A stretch of 64,000 bases of DNA from Eudorina sp. 2006-703-Eu-15 (lineage: Eukaryota > Chlorophyta > Chlorophyceae > Chlamydomonadales > Volvocaceae), in contig BDSI01000019.1 in NCBI GenBank assembly GCA_003117195.1, positions 744,001 through 808,000 of the forward strand, read 5' to 3'. Numbering within the stretch: the first letter of the stretch is position 1; every line of letters starts with the position of its first letter. Positions 22,750 to 32,895 of this stretch are shown in pieces. The position numbers and the translations under genes were made by a program. The notes below the pieces were generated by a model. It ran no database searches and had not been told where the DNA came from. It saw only the letters and a program-made list of their open reading frames with translations.

Positions 22750-24257
22750 TCACGGTCATCTACAAAAATCGGGGAGTACGGCATGATCCTGGCAGCTATA
22801 GGCCAATCACTCTGCTCAATACGGACTACCGTATCTTGACCAAAGCACTAGCGAACCGGTTAGGCCCGGCCTTGGGAAAGGTGATTGCCCTGGAACAATC
22901 TGCCTTCCTGCCAGACCGGCTGATTGGGGCGAATATTCTGTTCCTGCGGCTACTGCCACGCCTCATGGCGAGGCAAGACCGATCGTGCGTTGTGGCCTTC
23001 TTGGATATCGCAAAGGCGTATGATACTATTGATCGGGGATTCCTGTTGGACGTGATGGAGATCATGGGAGCCGGGGAGGGACTCACCACGTGGGTGCGGA
23101 CCCTCCTCACTTCCACGCGATCCCTGGCGGTGGTCAACGGCTTCCAGTCGAAGATGGTACCCATGCAGGCGGGGGTGCGCCAGGGATGTCCCCTGGCCCC
23201 CCTGCTCTATTTATTCGTGGCGCAGGCGCTGCTGTGCTGGCTGCAGCACCGGAGGGTGGGGATCCGCCTCCGCCCTGCCGACGAAGACCTAACCACGGCC
23301 ATGCAATATGCAGACGACACCGAAGTAATTATGGGCAGCTCGGCCGAACTCGAGCATTTCCTGGCGAGCATGGAGACCTTCGCCAAGGGATCGGGACAGA
23401 AACTGAACCCGGACAAGGTGGAATTACTACCGGTGGGACCCGCTGAGAAAGGGGTGGAGGCCGGAGGTGAGGAGGTTCGGGGCGGGATGAGACTGGTCCA
23501 AACCGCCACGGCCTTAGGCCTGCCGTACACGGATGTGGATGGCACTCCGGAGATGGACTGGGGAGCGCAGATGGACAAAGTTCGTGTCAGGTTCACGAGG
23601 ATAGCGCAATTGTCACTGTCCGCCTTCGGGAGGGCGTCGGCTGCCGCGGCGTACGGATTGCACAGACTCACTTGGCACATGGAGCATGGCGGCATGCCGC
23701 CGGAGACAGTGATAGACCGGCTCGAAGGGTGGACGGCACGCCTGGTAGATAGGGCCCAGGGCCCCGAAGCCACCGAGAGGCGGCCCACTGGGGTGCCACG
23801 TAGCCTGCTGCTTGGGCACCCGGCGGTGGGGGGATTCGGCGCGCTGCCGCTGCGGGAACATATCCGAGCGCGCTGGGCCTCAACAGCGCTGCGGTACATG
23901 AGGAGGATCCGCCACCAGCGGGCCGCCCCCTGGCAACGTGTGGTGGACACGATCCTAACGGACGCCTCAGCGGCATGGAAGCCGTGCATGGTGCTCACGG
24001 CAACGGCCGACAGTCCATGGAGAGGGATCCGAAGGTTAGAACCCGAGGTACAGCGGGTCGTGACAGCCCTAGCCGCCCTGCCGAGAGTGGTGGACATCGC
24101 CGACCATCCGCTCGAGCCGGGGGCGTGGTGCTGGAACGCACCACTGTGGGGAAACCCACTACTCCCGGAGGAACTGCCCGAGGGGGGCGCCCCGGCCTCG
24201 AGCATGTGTTCCCGGACCTGGTGGACTACACCGGATTGCAAACGTTCGGACAACTAA
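22620..24257 (+). pseudogene. LINE reverse transcriptase (frame-broken)
   Basis: Reverse transcriptase motifs appear in order: PGDLYKAFKEEF, SYRPITLLNTDYRILTKALA, QSAFLPDRLI, FLDIAKAYDTIDR (first catalytic Asp), GVRQGCPLAPLLYLF, and MQYADDTEVIM (the catalytic YADD). The catalytic residues are intact, but the domain is cut off from the endonuclease upstream and changes frame again near 24190 before the C-terminal part. Confidence 0.85.
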
Positions 24258-25330
24258 TCCGGGTGGGGGAGACGCTCCGGATGGTAACCGACGGCTGGGC
24301 AGAGCCAAACTACATAGACTCCGCCCGCATGGCACGATGCGCCGCACGGGCGTGGGCGACATTCGTACAAGATTGCCTGGGTATCCCGCGGGGTCCGGGC
24401 GATGGGGTGATTGGCGGCAATGGGCCGAATTAGACCGGCGGCTGGTAGAACTTCAAGTAAGGCTACCAGCGGCCTGGGTGGCAGCAGCCCTAGAGGCACG
24501 AGCGAACGGGGTCCAGGGGCGAATGTGCCCACGGAAGAGGAGGTGACGGCCATGTTGCTCGATCGCATGGGTTGGAGGTTGAATAATGGGTTGAAGGTGG
24601 CCCTGAGCGAGTACTCTGTTCGAGTGGGGACAGCGATGCAACTAGCCGAGGTGGCGGAACGCCGCAGCGCGGCTCACTTGCTGTTTGCCTGTGAGGCGGT
24701 AGGACTGGGAGCCACCGACCCGATTTCTCAGGTGGCGGCCGCCCGGATCCAGGGGCTGCTGAGCCGCCTTTGGCTCAGTATCCGGTGGGAAAATGAGCAT
24801 AAGGAGGCCTTTTGGCGCCTTACAGTCGATGGCGTCCCGTTGTTGGGCAATTCCCATATGCGCCACGCGAGGGTGGCGCGGTGTGGATGCGGTGAATACC
24901 CAACGGCAGGCGGGGGTCAGAGACACCCCGACAGCACCATTTCTGGTCATGCCGAGTGGCCCAGGCGGTGGTGGGTCAGATGGAAGCGCGCCTAGGGGCA
25001 CGGATACGGAGGCCGCAGGTCTGGCTGGCGGAACCCCCGCCACCCGTGGAGCAAGTTGTTTGGGATGTGGTGGTGTTGGCCGCGATTGCGGCCATGGAGA
25101 CTGGTCGCCGATTCATGGCGGCCACCCTGCGTCGGTCAACACCTGGTCAGGGTCAGACGATCCGGCCGGGACCGATATTGGCAGAACAAGGGGAGCGGCG
25201 CGCAATCGCTGACTTTTGGGGGCGCCTTCACGGGTTCGCCCAGTTGGGGCTCCCGAGACGGGGTTGGAGCTCAGTGGGCCCTTTCCACCCTTTCTTGAAA
25301 GTGGCGGGGGAGTCCTGCGATGTGCGGGAC
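24190..25330 (+). pseudogene. LINE C-terminal region with Cys/His knuckle
   Basis: Successive frames encode a helical linker (TAMLLDRMGWRLNNGLKVAL), then FWRLTVDGVPLLGN, RCGCGEYP and, one frame over, HHFWSC..AQAVV. This is the CxC...HHxxxC type knuckle found after the reverse transcriptase in several LINE families. Three or more indels separate the pieces. Confidence 0.65.
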
Positions 25331-25892
25331 CTGCTCCTGAAGAAGGATGAGGCGCGGGTTCCCCGCCCTCTGTCTGTTTATCGTCGGGCTCTCCGTACCG
25401 GGGTTCAAGTTGGGGACCGGGCCTACCCTCAGATTGGGGTGGAGGTTGGGCTCCCGTTGGCATTTTGGTGTTTTGGCCAAGTTATTTCTTATGATGCGGG
25501 TTACCCCACTAGCGGTCGCTGGGCAGTGTCACGAGCCAGGCGTGGGCCTTCCAAGACCTCGAGAGGGTGCTGCGTTGGGTGCCTCATCAGAGGTGGTGGT
25601 AGCTGGGTAATGGGGTGCCTGTGTGGGCGACCTCCCCTGTGCTTGGCTTTATCCACTTCTGGGGATTATGCCCGCTGCTGTGCCTATCCCTTTGGTAGTG
25701 TTGCCCCGCTGCGCGCCTCTGCTTGCTTCGGTGTCTGACTGGTTGGGGTTATGGCCCGGTGTGTTTTCTTTGGGTGCGGCGTTGTGGTGTGGAGGTGACC
25801 TGCCGCCTTGGCGGTGGGGCCTACTGGGGCTTGCTCTGGTATACACCGATGATCCCGTTGGGGTCCGCTGTAACATTCATTCATTCATTCAT

Positions 25893-26640
25893 GACAAAAT
25901 AAATCCAGATTTCCTTGCCGTACATCCTTTAAAAATACCGGTGTCTTGCACAGCCGCTGCTGCAGGTGGCGGTCCACGCGTTTGTCCAAGACCTGCGTGC
26001 GGAAATCGCCTTGGCCCCTCACATCCGTGACATTCGGAACATGCAGGCAACCCCACACGCGCGCCCGAGCAAAGCCCTTACGCATGGCGTCATGGATATG
26101 GCGGTGACATGCCGGTTGTTCAGGGTGCGGCCGACTTATTGAATTTCGAGGTCTTAAATAAACAACGCCTGAGTCTTCCTGACAGGATGAGGTGATTTAT
26201 CCCGGTCAGGGCGGCGCAGATGATGTCGGTTGTAAAGGCGTCATCGACGTTGTTGAGGACTAGCACCTCAAGTGGTGCATTGCCCATACCCCGCGCCGAC
26301 ACGGGACACGCCGACGTGTACGTCAATCCGCACGGCAATCCGCACACACCCGGCACGGCAGGCTGTTTCTCTGGCGGGGTGGTAACGAGGCATGCTAGTT
26401 GGCCGATATAGACGTGCTGACAACAAAAAGCATTTCATGATCCATAGCAGCTATTCACGCATTGCCAACGAGGTTGAGCCCATCGCCGTCACATGATTCA
26501 TTCATGTTTGCGTGCAAACTTGGCCGTGAATAAGAAGCTGCCAGTAACGGTTACAAGGTGGAACCGAGTGCATTGCTGTGTCCGGACTACCTGTGTCCGG
26601 ACTAGCGCACCTGTGGGCAAAATTAGACCACTGTTAGAGA
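25893..26640. other. intergenic region downstream of the LINE
   Basis: Two short minus-strand open frames are present, 26085-25885 (begins MRKGFARARVWG) and 26356-26120 (contains PLEVLVLNNVDDAFTTDIICAA). Their composition is less biased than random GC-rich frames, so they may be remnants of a gene or element into which the LINE inserted, but no family is recognised. A 13-bp tandem duplication (TGTGTCCGGACTA) sits at about 26577-26603, just downstream of the tRNA. Confidence 0.35.
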
Positions 26641-26712
26641 AGGGCCCCTCCGGGATCGAACCGGAGACCTGCTGATCTGCAGTCAGCTGCTCTACCACTG
26701 AGCTAGAGACCC
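26641..26712 (-). tRNA. tRNA-Cys (GCA anticodon)
   Basis: A complete 72-nt cloverleaf on the minus strand: acceptor stem GGGTCTC pairs with GGGGCCC (two G-T wobbles), D arm GCTC/GAGC, anticodon stem GCTGA/TCAGC around loop CTGCAGA (anticodon GCA), T arm TCCGG/CCGGA around TTCGATC. The discriminator base is T, the cysteine identity base. No intron is present. A TTTT run follows about 20 bases downstream as a possible Pol III terminator. Confidence 0.96.
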
Positions 26713-28055
26713 AAGGACTTTATTGCTGTTTGATACCTTGGTAGAGCCTTTTCACTCTCGGTGCTACGCCTCCTCCCGCGGCACCGCTCAACGACTTTGC
26801 TTTGACGTGCTGTGTTCTGCCCTCTTGCTGCCCTACCCTACCCGGTTCTCATTCGAGCCACCCTCGGGGCTGGACTTGTGACGAGTTTGTTATCCCACGG
26901 CAGACCCGTGGCTATCCCGTGTGGGGCGCTCAGAGGCGGCTGTCCCCTCAGCACGCTGTCTGCTGCACCGACCGCGTCCCCTCGCTGTATCTCTTTACGT
27001 CGCCATTATCGTCCTCCACGTGGATGGGCTTCCCCGTCGGAGCTGGTGCGACAGCCGCTGCCAGCCCTCAGCCTGACCGTCGCTGCCGACGATGTCACTG
27101 ACGAGACAAGTCAGTATCCATACATCGCTTTCCATGAGAAAGGGCACCTCAGCGCGCGACACCTGGAAGCCGGCGCTGCCTGGCGCTGCGAACCAGCGGT
27201 CTGAAACCAGCGGGTTACGGACTTGCCGGTGTCGGGTGGCAGTCGTATGCGATGCGCGTATCTATATATTTTCAAAGATATCTGGTAACTTACGCCATGG
27301 CCCAACAGTTTGCAACATGACACGACTGCTGCCTTGCCAGTTGAACTTTTCCCGGGGTCAACGCGGCTTTTGAGGCTTTCATAACAACAGTTCAGTCAGC
27401 GTGATTTACGGCCATGTTTCTTTTGCCATGCTGAATTGTTACGGAGCGTCGAGGATAAATGCGGAGTAGCAGTGGAGCCTGTCATACATACCGCAAACGG
27501 AGCGGCCCTCGTCCGTATAGGCATAATTTTGACGTCTGAGTTTTAGTATGTTCAGCGCCCCGGGAGATTGCGCAGTGAAGCCCGATTGCAGGTGGCTTGT
27601 TTAAGCTATGTCTCATCCGGTCGCATCAATCCGCCTGTCCTATCATATCACGGAGTGTCAACCGAGGTTCCGCGGGCGCGCAGGGCTATGGTTAAAGGTT
27701 ATCGATCGTATAAAACCGGTGCGACTGCCTTGCAGTCACAGTAGTCTAGCGCTACTAACCCTTCTGCAAACTGATTACTAAGCACTGCGAGTGCACAAGG
27801 AACGGAAGATCGTTTTCCATGCGACTAGGAATAAGTGCAATGTCCTCGTCGCAACGGTCTCCTTCGCGCTGGCAATTGTGTTGCGCGCGGGAGCACAGCA
27901 GGTTTACCAAAATTCAAGCCACCATTCCAGCGGCAACAGTGTTGCTATCTTAAATAAAAAGTTCTATTTCCCGGACCCCCAAGAAACCTGCGAGATTTCA
28001 TTTATTTGACGCTGTGGAGAGCCGGAAATCTGCCCTGCCAACTATTTTCCAGACT
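26713..28055. other. intergenic, no gene recognised
   Basis: I see no conserved coding region in this 1.3-kb AT-richer stretch between the tRNA gene and the kangaroo-like element. The last 100 bp contain short motifs (GAAACCTGCG, GGAAATCTGCCCTGCCAA) that reappear in altered order to the right of the element, at about 32905 and 33160-33225. Confidence 0.5.
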
Positions 28056-28293
28056 ACGTATAGGTTTTCCGAGCTTGTGAGGAAAACCAAGGTTTTCTGC
28101 AATATACGACAGACGAGCGTCTGTGGTTCTGGAGCCGGGTGGCTCCTGTTGGGACGCAGAAGCGTCAGTGTTTGGTACTTTTCGGAGATCATCGTAGCGC
28201 TACGGGCTGTGCTGGCGTTGGACTTTTTGTTGCGGCTGTGTGTTGGCCGTTTGTTATTGTCCATCGTCGGTGCGTCCTCGCCCTTCTCCGGCC
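28056..28293 (+). repeat. split direct repeat A1
   Basis: The left terminal repeat of the kangaroo-like element is identical base for base to 32596-32833. The gag-like start codon lies four bases after its end. Confidence 0.95.
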
Positions 28294-28296
28294 ATT

Positions 28297-29121
28297 ATGG
28301 CGGAAAACGAGGACCGAGCTCAGTCAATTGACGACATTATTTCGAATCGTCAGAAGCGATTGACCTCGCTGGCACAGAATGCAGCAGTGAAGGCAGTTAT
28401 GGAGAAACTGAAGGAGGACCCGGGTGCGATCCTTGAGGAGGCGGAGGAGAAAGCATACAATGCTTTTTTGGCAGCGGAACAGAAGCTAGCCGAGGCCAAC
28501 CAGCTCCAACGGCAGCGCGCATCGCCGGAAATCCCGCCAAAACGCCACCGGGAGGAGCTTCCCTTTTACAAGTGCGACTTCGGTGTCAGTGAGGGGAAGA
28601 CCAACAAATCCCTGCTGGGCCAGCGCGACAAGCTGGTCGACCTATGGAACTCGCTGCAAGATGTCAAGGACGCCGTAGCGGACTTGAAGGAGGCTGCGGC
28701 GCAGGAGCGCCCCACCAAAATGAAGAAGGTGGAGGAGGCCATTGCCGAGGGTGAGAAGGCCTTCGTGGGAGCGGCTAAGGACCTAGTGGTAGCCTATAAC
28801 CACGGCTGGGAGGTGGTCAAGGGGCTCCAAGGGGCTGCGTACGCGCAAACCGAGGAGGAGCAGAAGAAGCTGAAAGCGGCTATCAAGGCGGCTGAATTGA
28901 CCGCGAAGTCCAGCAAGGGCAAGGGCAAGGCCAAGTTTAAGTCTGGGGGAACGGGAGGATCTTCGTCAGGAAGCTTTGGGGGCGCGCAGCAGTCGCAGGG
29001 CGTGGGTGTGGGGATCCGGCGGGTGCAGCAAGCGGCCGCGCCGCAGGCTCCGCCTCCGCGTTACTGTTATTCGTGCGGCGTCGCGGGGCACTTCTCGAAG
29101 GAGTGCCCCAATAAGAAGTAA
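28297..29121 (+). CDS. DIRS element gag-like protein with CCHC knuckle
   Basis: A 274-residue intact frame starts at the ATG at 28297, directly after repeat A1. The protein is highly charged and helical with several coiled-coil-like stretches (AILEEAEEKAYNAFLAAEQK), then a Lys-rich tract, a Gly/Ser/Gln-rich linker and a terminal zinc knuckle CYSCGVAGHFSKEC (CX2CX4HX4C) a few residues before the stop. This fits a retroelement nucleocapsid-type protein that coats element RNA. It is the only gene of the element that reads through without interruption. Confidence 0.85.
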   Translation: MAENEDRAQSIDDIISNRQKRLTSLAQNAAVKAVMEKLKEDPGAILEEAEEKAYNAFLAAEQKLAEANQLQRQRASPEIPPKRHREELPFYKCDFGVSEGKTNKSLLGQRDKLVDLWNSLQDVKDAVADLKEAAAQERPTKMKKVEEAIAEGEKAFVGAAKDLVVAYNHGWEVVKGLQGAAYAQTEEEQKKLKAAIKAAELTAKSSKGKGKAKFKSGGTGGSSSGSFGGAQQSQGVGVGIRRVQQAAAPQAPPPRYCYSCGVAGHFSKECPNKK

Positions 29122-29336
29122 TGGAGGGAAGGTGGACGTACGGGGGGTCACCGCAGCATGCTCAGGCGGTGGGTGCGTGGTGCGGTCGCCGGGATCACGG
29201 CAGCAGCCGTCAGGATCTCACGGCGGAGAACCGTAACGAACGGACGTTCGGAAACCGTGGACAAGGGCAGGAAGCCCAGTGACCGGTCAGGCTGCAGCCT
29301 ACCGTTGGCCCAAAGAGGCTTTGGCCCACAGAGGCA

Positions 29337-31135
29337 GTGAGGACAGTGCGACAGCACTTGTCTGTGAGACGTGGAACGTCTGAAGGCCCGTGGTGTCGGT
29401 TGCCTTCCGATCTTGTAACCGCAGATGACCTGTGGGAGGAAGGAAATGATGCACGCGAAAGCGAGGGGGCCGACGCGGCAGCGTCTGGGCAGATCAACGC
29501 CCGTAAGGAGTTCTGGCTCAAGAATTTCTGTGCCAGCAAGTGGACAAGGCGGTGGGTGAAGAACGGCTTCCCCCTGGTTTGGGAGGATGCGAAGAACCCC
29601 GCCCCACGGCGACAACAGCCAAACCACCCAGGGTCGAAGGAGCACGCAGAGTACATGGATGCGACTCTTGCAGAGTTTCTGGCAGCAGGGGCAGCCCGGG
29701 AGTGGGAGGGGCCGTTACCCCCTAAGTGCGTGTTGCCGCTCAACGTCATCCCCAAGAAGCAGCTGGGAAAGTTTAGGGTCCTGTTGGACGGCCGGCATGT
29801 GAATAAGTCCTTGCACTGCCCAAAGTTTAAGTACGAACGTTTGGCAGATCTGGAGGCCCTGATGCGACCGGGGGACCTCATGGTAGGCATCGACCTGACC
29901 AACTCGTACTGGCAGCTTCGGATGAACGATGCGGCGCATGAGTATTTGGGTTTTGAGTGGCGAGGGAAGTACTACGTCTTCACGGTGTTGCCGTTCGGTT
30001 TGAAATCAGCACCTTGGGGCTTCTCGAAGCTGATGCGGGAGTTCTGCGCGTATTTGCGGCACAAGGGTTTCCGGGTCTTGAACTACCTGGACGACTTCTT
30101 GTTTTTGCTTGGGGGGACCAAGCAGGCGCGGTGCAGCAGCGGGAGGCCCTCCTGGAGGAGTTCTGCAATGCGGGACTCGGGGTGAACCTCAGCAAAAGTC
30201 AGCTAGTTCCAGTCACCGAGATTCGCTGTCTTGGGTTCGTGATTAACTCGGTGACGATGACCTTCACCATCCCGGAAGACCGGTGGGAAGCGTTCCAGGA
30301 GGCTGTGCAGGCCGTTAAGGGCAGGGAGTCCGTGCCCGCGCGGGCAATGGCCAGGGTAATTGGCCACGCGGTCAGCATGCAGCTGGTGATGGGGGCGCTC
30401 GCTCGCCTGTTCACCCGGGCATGTGAAGCCTCTCTAAGGGAAAAAAGAGGGCTGGAACGGTGACGTGATAGTCACGGAGGGAGTGAGGGAGGAGTTGTGC
30501 TTCTGGGAGGGGCTGCCACGGGAAGCCCTGGCAGCCCCAATAGTGAGGCTGGCCGGCACGGCAGCAGTCGAGGTCCGGACGGACGCCAGCGACTTCGCTT
30601 GGGCGGGGGTCATGGCGGGTCAGGCGGTGGCCCACGGTTACCTGTCCCCGGAGGAGAGGAAGGAATCGTCCGCCATGCGGGAGATGCTTGCGTTGCTGTA
30701 CACGCTGCAAGCCCTGGAGGGTCGGCTTCGGGGCAAGAGGGTGCACGTCCTGACGGACAGTACCAACGCGCGATCCATTGCGACGAAGGGGAGCAAGGGG
30801 CCCACTTGCAGGCGATCGCGCTAAAAGTGTTCTGGTGGTGCAAAGCCGCCCGGGTGCAACTGTCGGTCGCGTGGATTCCAAGGGAGCAGAACGAGGTGGC
30901 GGATTTCTTCAGCAAGATCCGGGAGAGCTGCGACTGGCAGCTGCTGCCGGAGTTGTTCCGGCAGCTGGACACCCGTTGGGGTCCGCACACCGTGGATCGT
31001 TTCGCGTCGGACCGTAACACACAGCTGCGGCGCTTCAATTCGCTGTTTCACTGCCCGGGGGCAGAGGCGGTGGATTGCTTCGCGCAGCAGTGGGCGGGGA
31101 GAACAACTGGTGTAACCCCCCATTCGCGTTGATAG
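29337..31135 (+). pseudogene. DIRS reverse transcriptase/RNase H, frame-broken
   Basis: Reverse transcriptase motifs: LNVIPKKQLGKFRVLLDGR, LMVGIDLTNSYWQLRM (first Asp), TVLPFGLKSAPWGFSKLM and NYLDDFLFLLGG (the YLDD box). The frame then shifts within a GGGGGG run at about 30113; LSKSQLVPVTEIRCLGFVI follows. A second shift near 30465 leads into RNase H: VRTDASDFAWAG, SSAMREMLALLYTLQ and VHVLTDSTNARSI supply the acidic residues. A third shift near 30800 leads to WIPREQNEVADFFSKI. Catalytic residues are present but no single frame carries them all. The start codon was not identified. Confidence 0.88.
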
Positions 31136-31142
31136 GCCGGTT

Positions 31143-32482
31143 ATGGCGTTTCCTGGAGGAGCAGAGGGCGGTAGCCACGGTGATTATCCCGGTGTGGCCG
31201 TCGGCGGTATGGTGGCCGTTGTTGTGCCCCGCCGAGGGCCGGTGGTCCCCAGCGGTAGTGGGCGCGGTGGCCCTGCCGGGGGCAGCGGAATTGTTTCGGT
31301 CGGGCCCGGCGTCTGGGAACCGGGAAGCAGCTGGTGCGCCGAGGTGGAGGGTCATGGCCCTACGGGTCTCGTTCCGGGGCGAATGGGCACGCCGCCGGAC
31401 CCTGCCGGGCCCGACGTTGTCCTGAAACAACCCCTCCCGACCCCGACCACAGAGTCGCACGCCGGCCCCTGCGGACGGGGCACGCAGTTGCCAGTCCACC
31501 CCGCGCACGCGGGGCTGTGGAAAGCGACACAGCGGATGATGCTGGGCTCTCGCGCGCAGTCCTCACTGGCGCAGTACCACGGCTCGTGGGCGGCGTTCTG
31601 CAAGTTTTGCGCGGAGGGGCAGTACACGGCCCTGCCCGCGCATCCAGCAGCGGTGGCCATGTTCCTGACGTTGGTGGCGCAGTCGGCCGCGTCATACGCG
31701 GTGGTCAAAACTGCCAGCGCCGCCATTTTCACGCACCACGAACTGGCGGGCGTCACGGTGCCGCCTACGAAGCACGTCCTCTGTAAGAACGTGCGGGCGG
31801 CGGCCAAGCGGCAGCTCGGGTTACTGGTGCGGAACCGGAAGGAGCCCCTAACGTTGGAGGAAGTGACGGCGATCGCACGCATGCTGTTGGAGGGCACGCC
31901 GCGCACGCACGAGATCATGATTGCGGCGTATGTGATGGTGTGCTTTGCGGGGTTCCTGCGGTATGATGACGCGCAGCGCCTCCTGGTGCGGGACACGCGC
32001 TTGGGGCCAGACCAGGTAGAGCTGTTTCTGAGTCAGCGCAAAAACGACCAGTTCCGGGAGGGGAACGTGGTGGTCATCAGAGCGGGTACCTCGGAGGTGT
32101 GCCCGGTGGCGCTACTGCGGCGCTATTTGGCGTCGGCCGCGTGGGCACCGGAAGACCCACTCTTCCGGGACTGGGATGGGCACAAGGCGCGAAACCGCGG
32201 GGCGCCGTCCGTGTTCCTGCCGCGGCCCGTCGCGTACGGCAAAATGCGCGGGGTGGTCCTGTCGTACGTGGCCAAGGTTCAAGGGGTCCCCAAGGATGTG
32301 GCCCAGGCGCGCTGTGGGCTGCACAGTCTGCGCTCGGGGGGGTGTCGGCGGTGGCGGCGCGGGGAGTGGACGAGCGCCTGTTTCAGGCCCATGGGGGCTG
32401 GCGCTCACGGGAGGCGATGCTGCCGTACCTGAAGGATTCACAGGAGGCGCGGAGGGGCGTTACCGGGGTGTTGGAGTACTGA
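31143..32482 (+). pseudogene. DIRS tyrosine recombinase, one frame break near the end
   Basis: A lambda-integrase-type recombinase of about 430 residues, same strand as the reverse transcriptase. The N-terminal core-binding part includes SQSSLAQYHGSW-like helices (SRAQSSLAQYHGSWAAFC). Catalytic elements are the first Arg in GFLRYDDAQRL, a Lys in LSQRKNDQF, and HSLRSGG for the HxxR box. A shift at the GGGGGGG run near 32335-32341 then moves HGGWRSREAMLPYLKDS, with the catalytic Tyr, into another frame ending at 32482. It would catalyse integration of a circular DNA form. Confidence 0.85.
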
Positions 32483-32508
32483 CGGCTCCCCCCGTAATAA
32501 TTGAAGGT

Positions 32509-32597
32509 TCGGTGCGTCCTCGCCCTTCTCCGGCCCTGCATTGTTTATTATCGCCCCGGTGGGGCTCTAGCGGTGTAATGGAGTCTTTGCAGAAAAC
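32509..32597 (+). repeat. split direct repeat B1
   Basis: Identical to 32807-32895. It starts inside a stretch that also ends repeats A1 and A2 (TGCGTCCTCGCCCTTCTCCG) and contains TGTAA at 32574, which could serve as the element's poly(A) signal. Confidence 0.93.
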
Positions 32598-32833
32598 GTA
32601 TAGGTTTTCCGAGCTTGTGAGGAAAACCAAGGTTTTCTGCAATATACGACAGACGAGCGTCTGTGGTTCTGGAGCCGGGTGGCTCCTGTTGGGACGCAGA
32701 AGCGTCAGTGTTTGGTACTTTTCGGAGATCATCGTAGCGCTACGGGCTGTGCTGGCGTTGGACTTTTTGTTGCGGCTGTGTGTTGGCCGTTTGTTATTGT
32801 CCATCGTCGGTGCGTCCTCGCCCTTCTCCGGCC
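32596..32833 (+). repeat. split direct repeat A2
   Basis: Identical to A1 at 28056-28293. It directly follows B1, giving the internal B1-A2 junction expected from a circular intermediate. Confidence 0.95.
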
Positions 32834-32895
32834 CTGCATTGTTTATTATCGCCCCGGTGGGGCTCTAGCGGTGTAATGGAGTCTTTGCAGAAAAC
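32807..32895 (+). repeat. split direct repeat B2, right terminus
   Basis: Identical to B1. The element ends at GCAGAAAAC before CAAAAAGG of the host flank. No target-site duplication is seen, as expected for tyrosine-recombinase elements. Confidence 0.93.

Larger units (their letters stand above)
21430..25892 (+). mobile_element. decayed non-LTR (LINE) retrotransposon
   Basis: In order the element carries an AP-type endonuclease remnant, a reverse transcriptase, and a C-terminal Cys/His knuckle, ending in GGGTCCGCTGTAACATTC and an ATTC repeat tail that includes TGTAA. The layout and the microsatellite tail fit an L1-like LINE. The 5' boundary is not defined; the N-terminal half of the endonuclease is not readable, so the copy is probably 5'-truncated. 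At least four frame changes break the open frame (near 22620, 24190, 24420-24550 and 24940). Two about 30-bp copies of the same tail occur at 21271 and 55261. Confidence 0.85.
28056..32895 (+). mobile_element. kangaroo/PAT-like DIRS retrotransposon with split direct repeats
   Basis: The element has the order A1, gag-like gene, reverse transcriptase/RNase H, tyrosine recombinase, B1, A2, B2. A1 (28056-28293) and A2 (32596-32833) are identical over 238 bp; B1 (32509-32597) and B2 (32807-32895) are identical over 89 bp. This is the split-direct-repeat layout described for PAT and for kangaroo of Volvox. There is no integrase or LTR. All genes lie on the plus strand. Perfect repeats imply recent insertion, yet the pol and recombinase frames change several times, some at G-runs. 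Confidence 0.93.
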
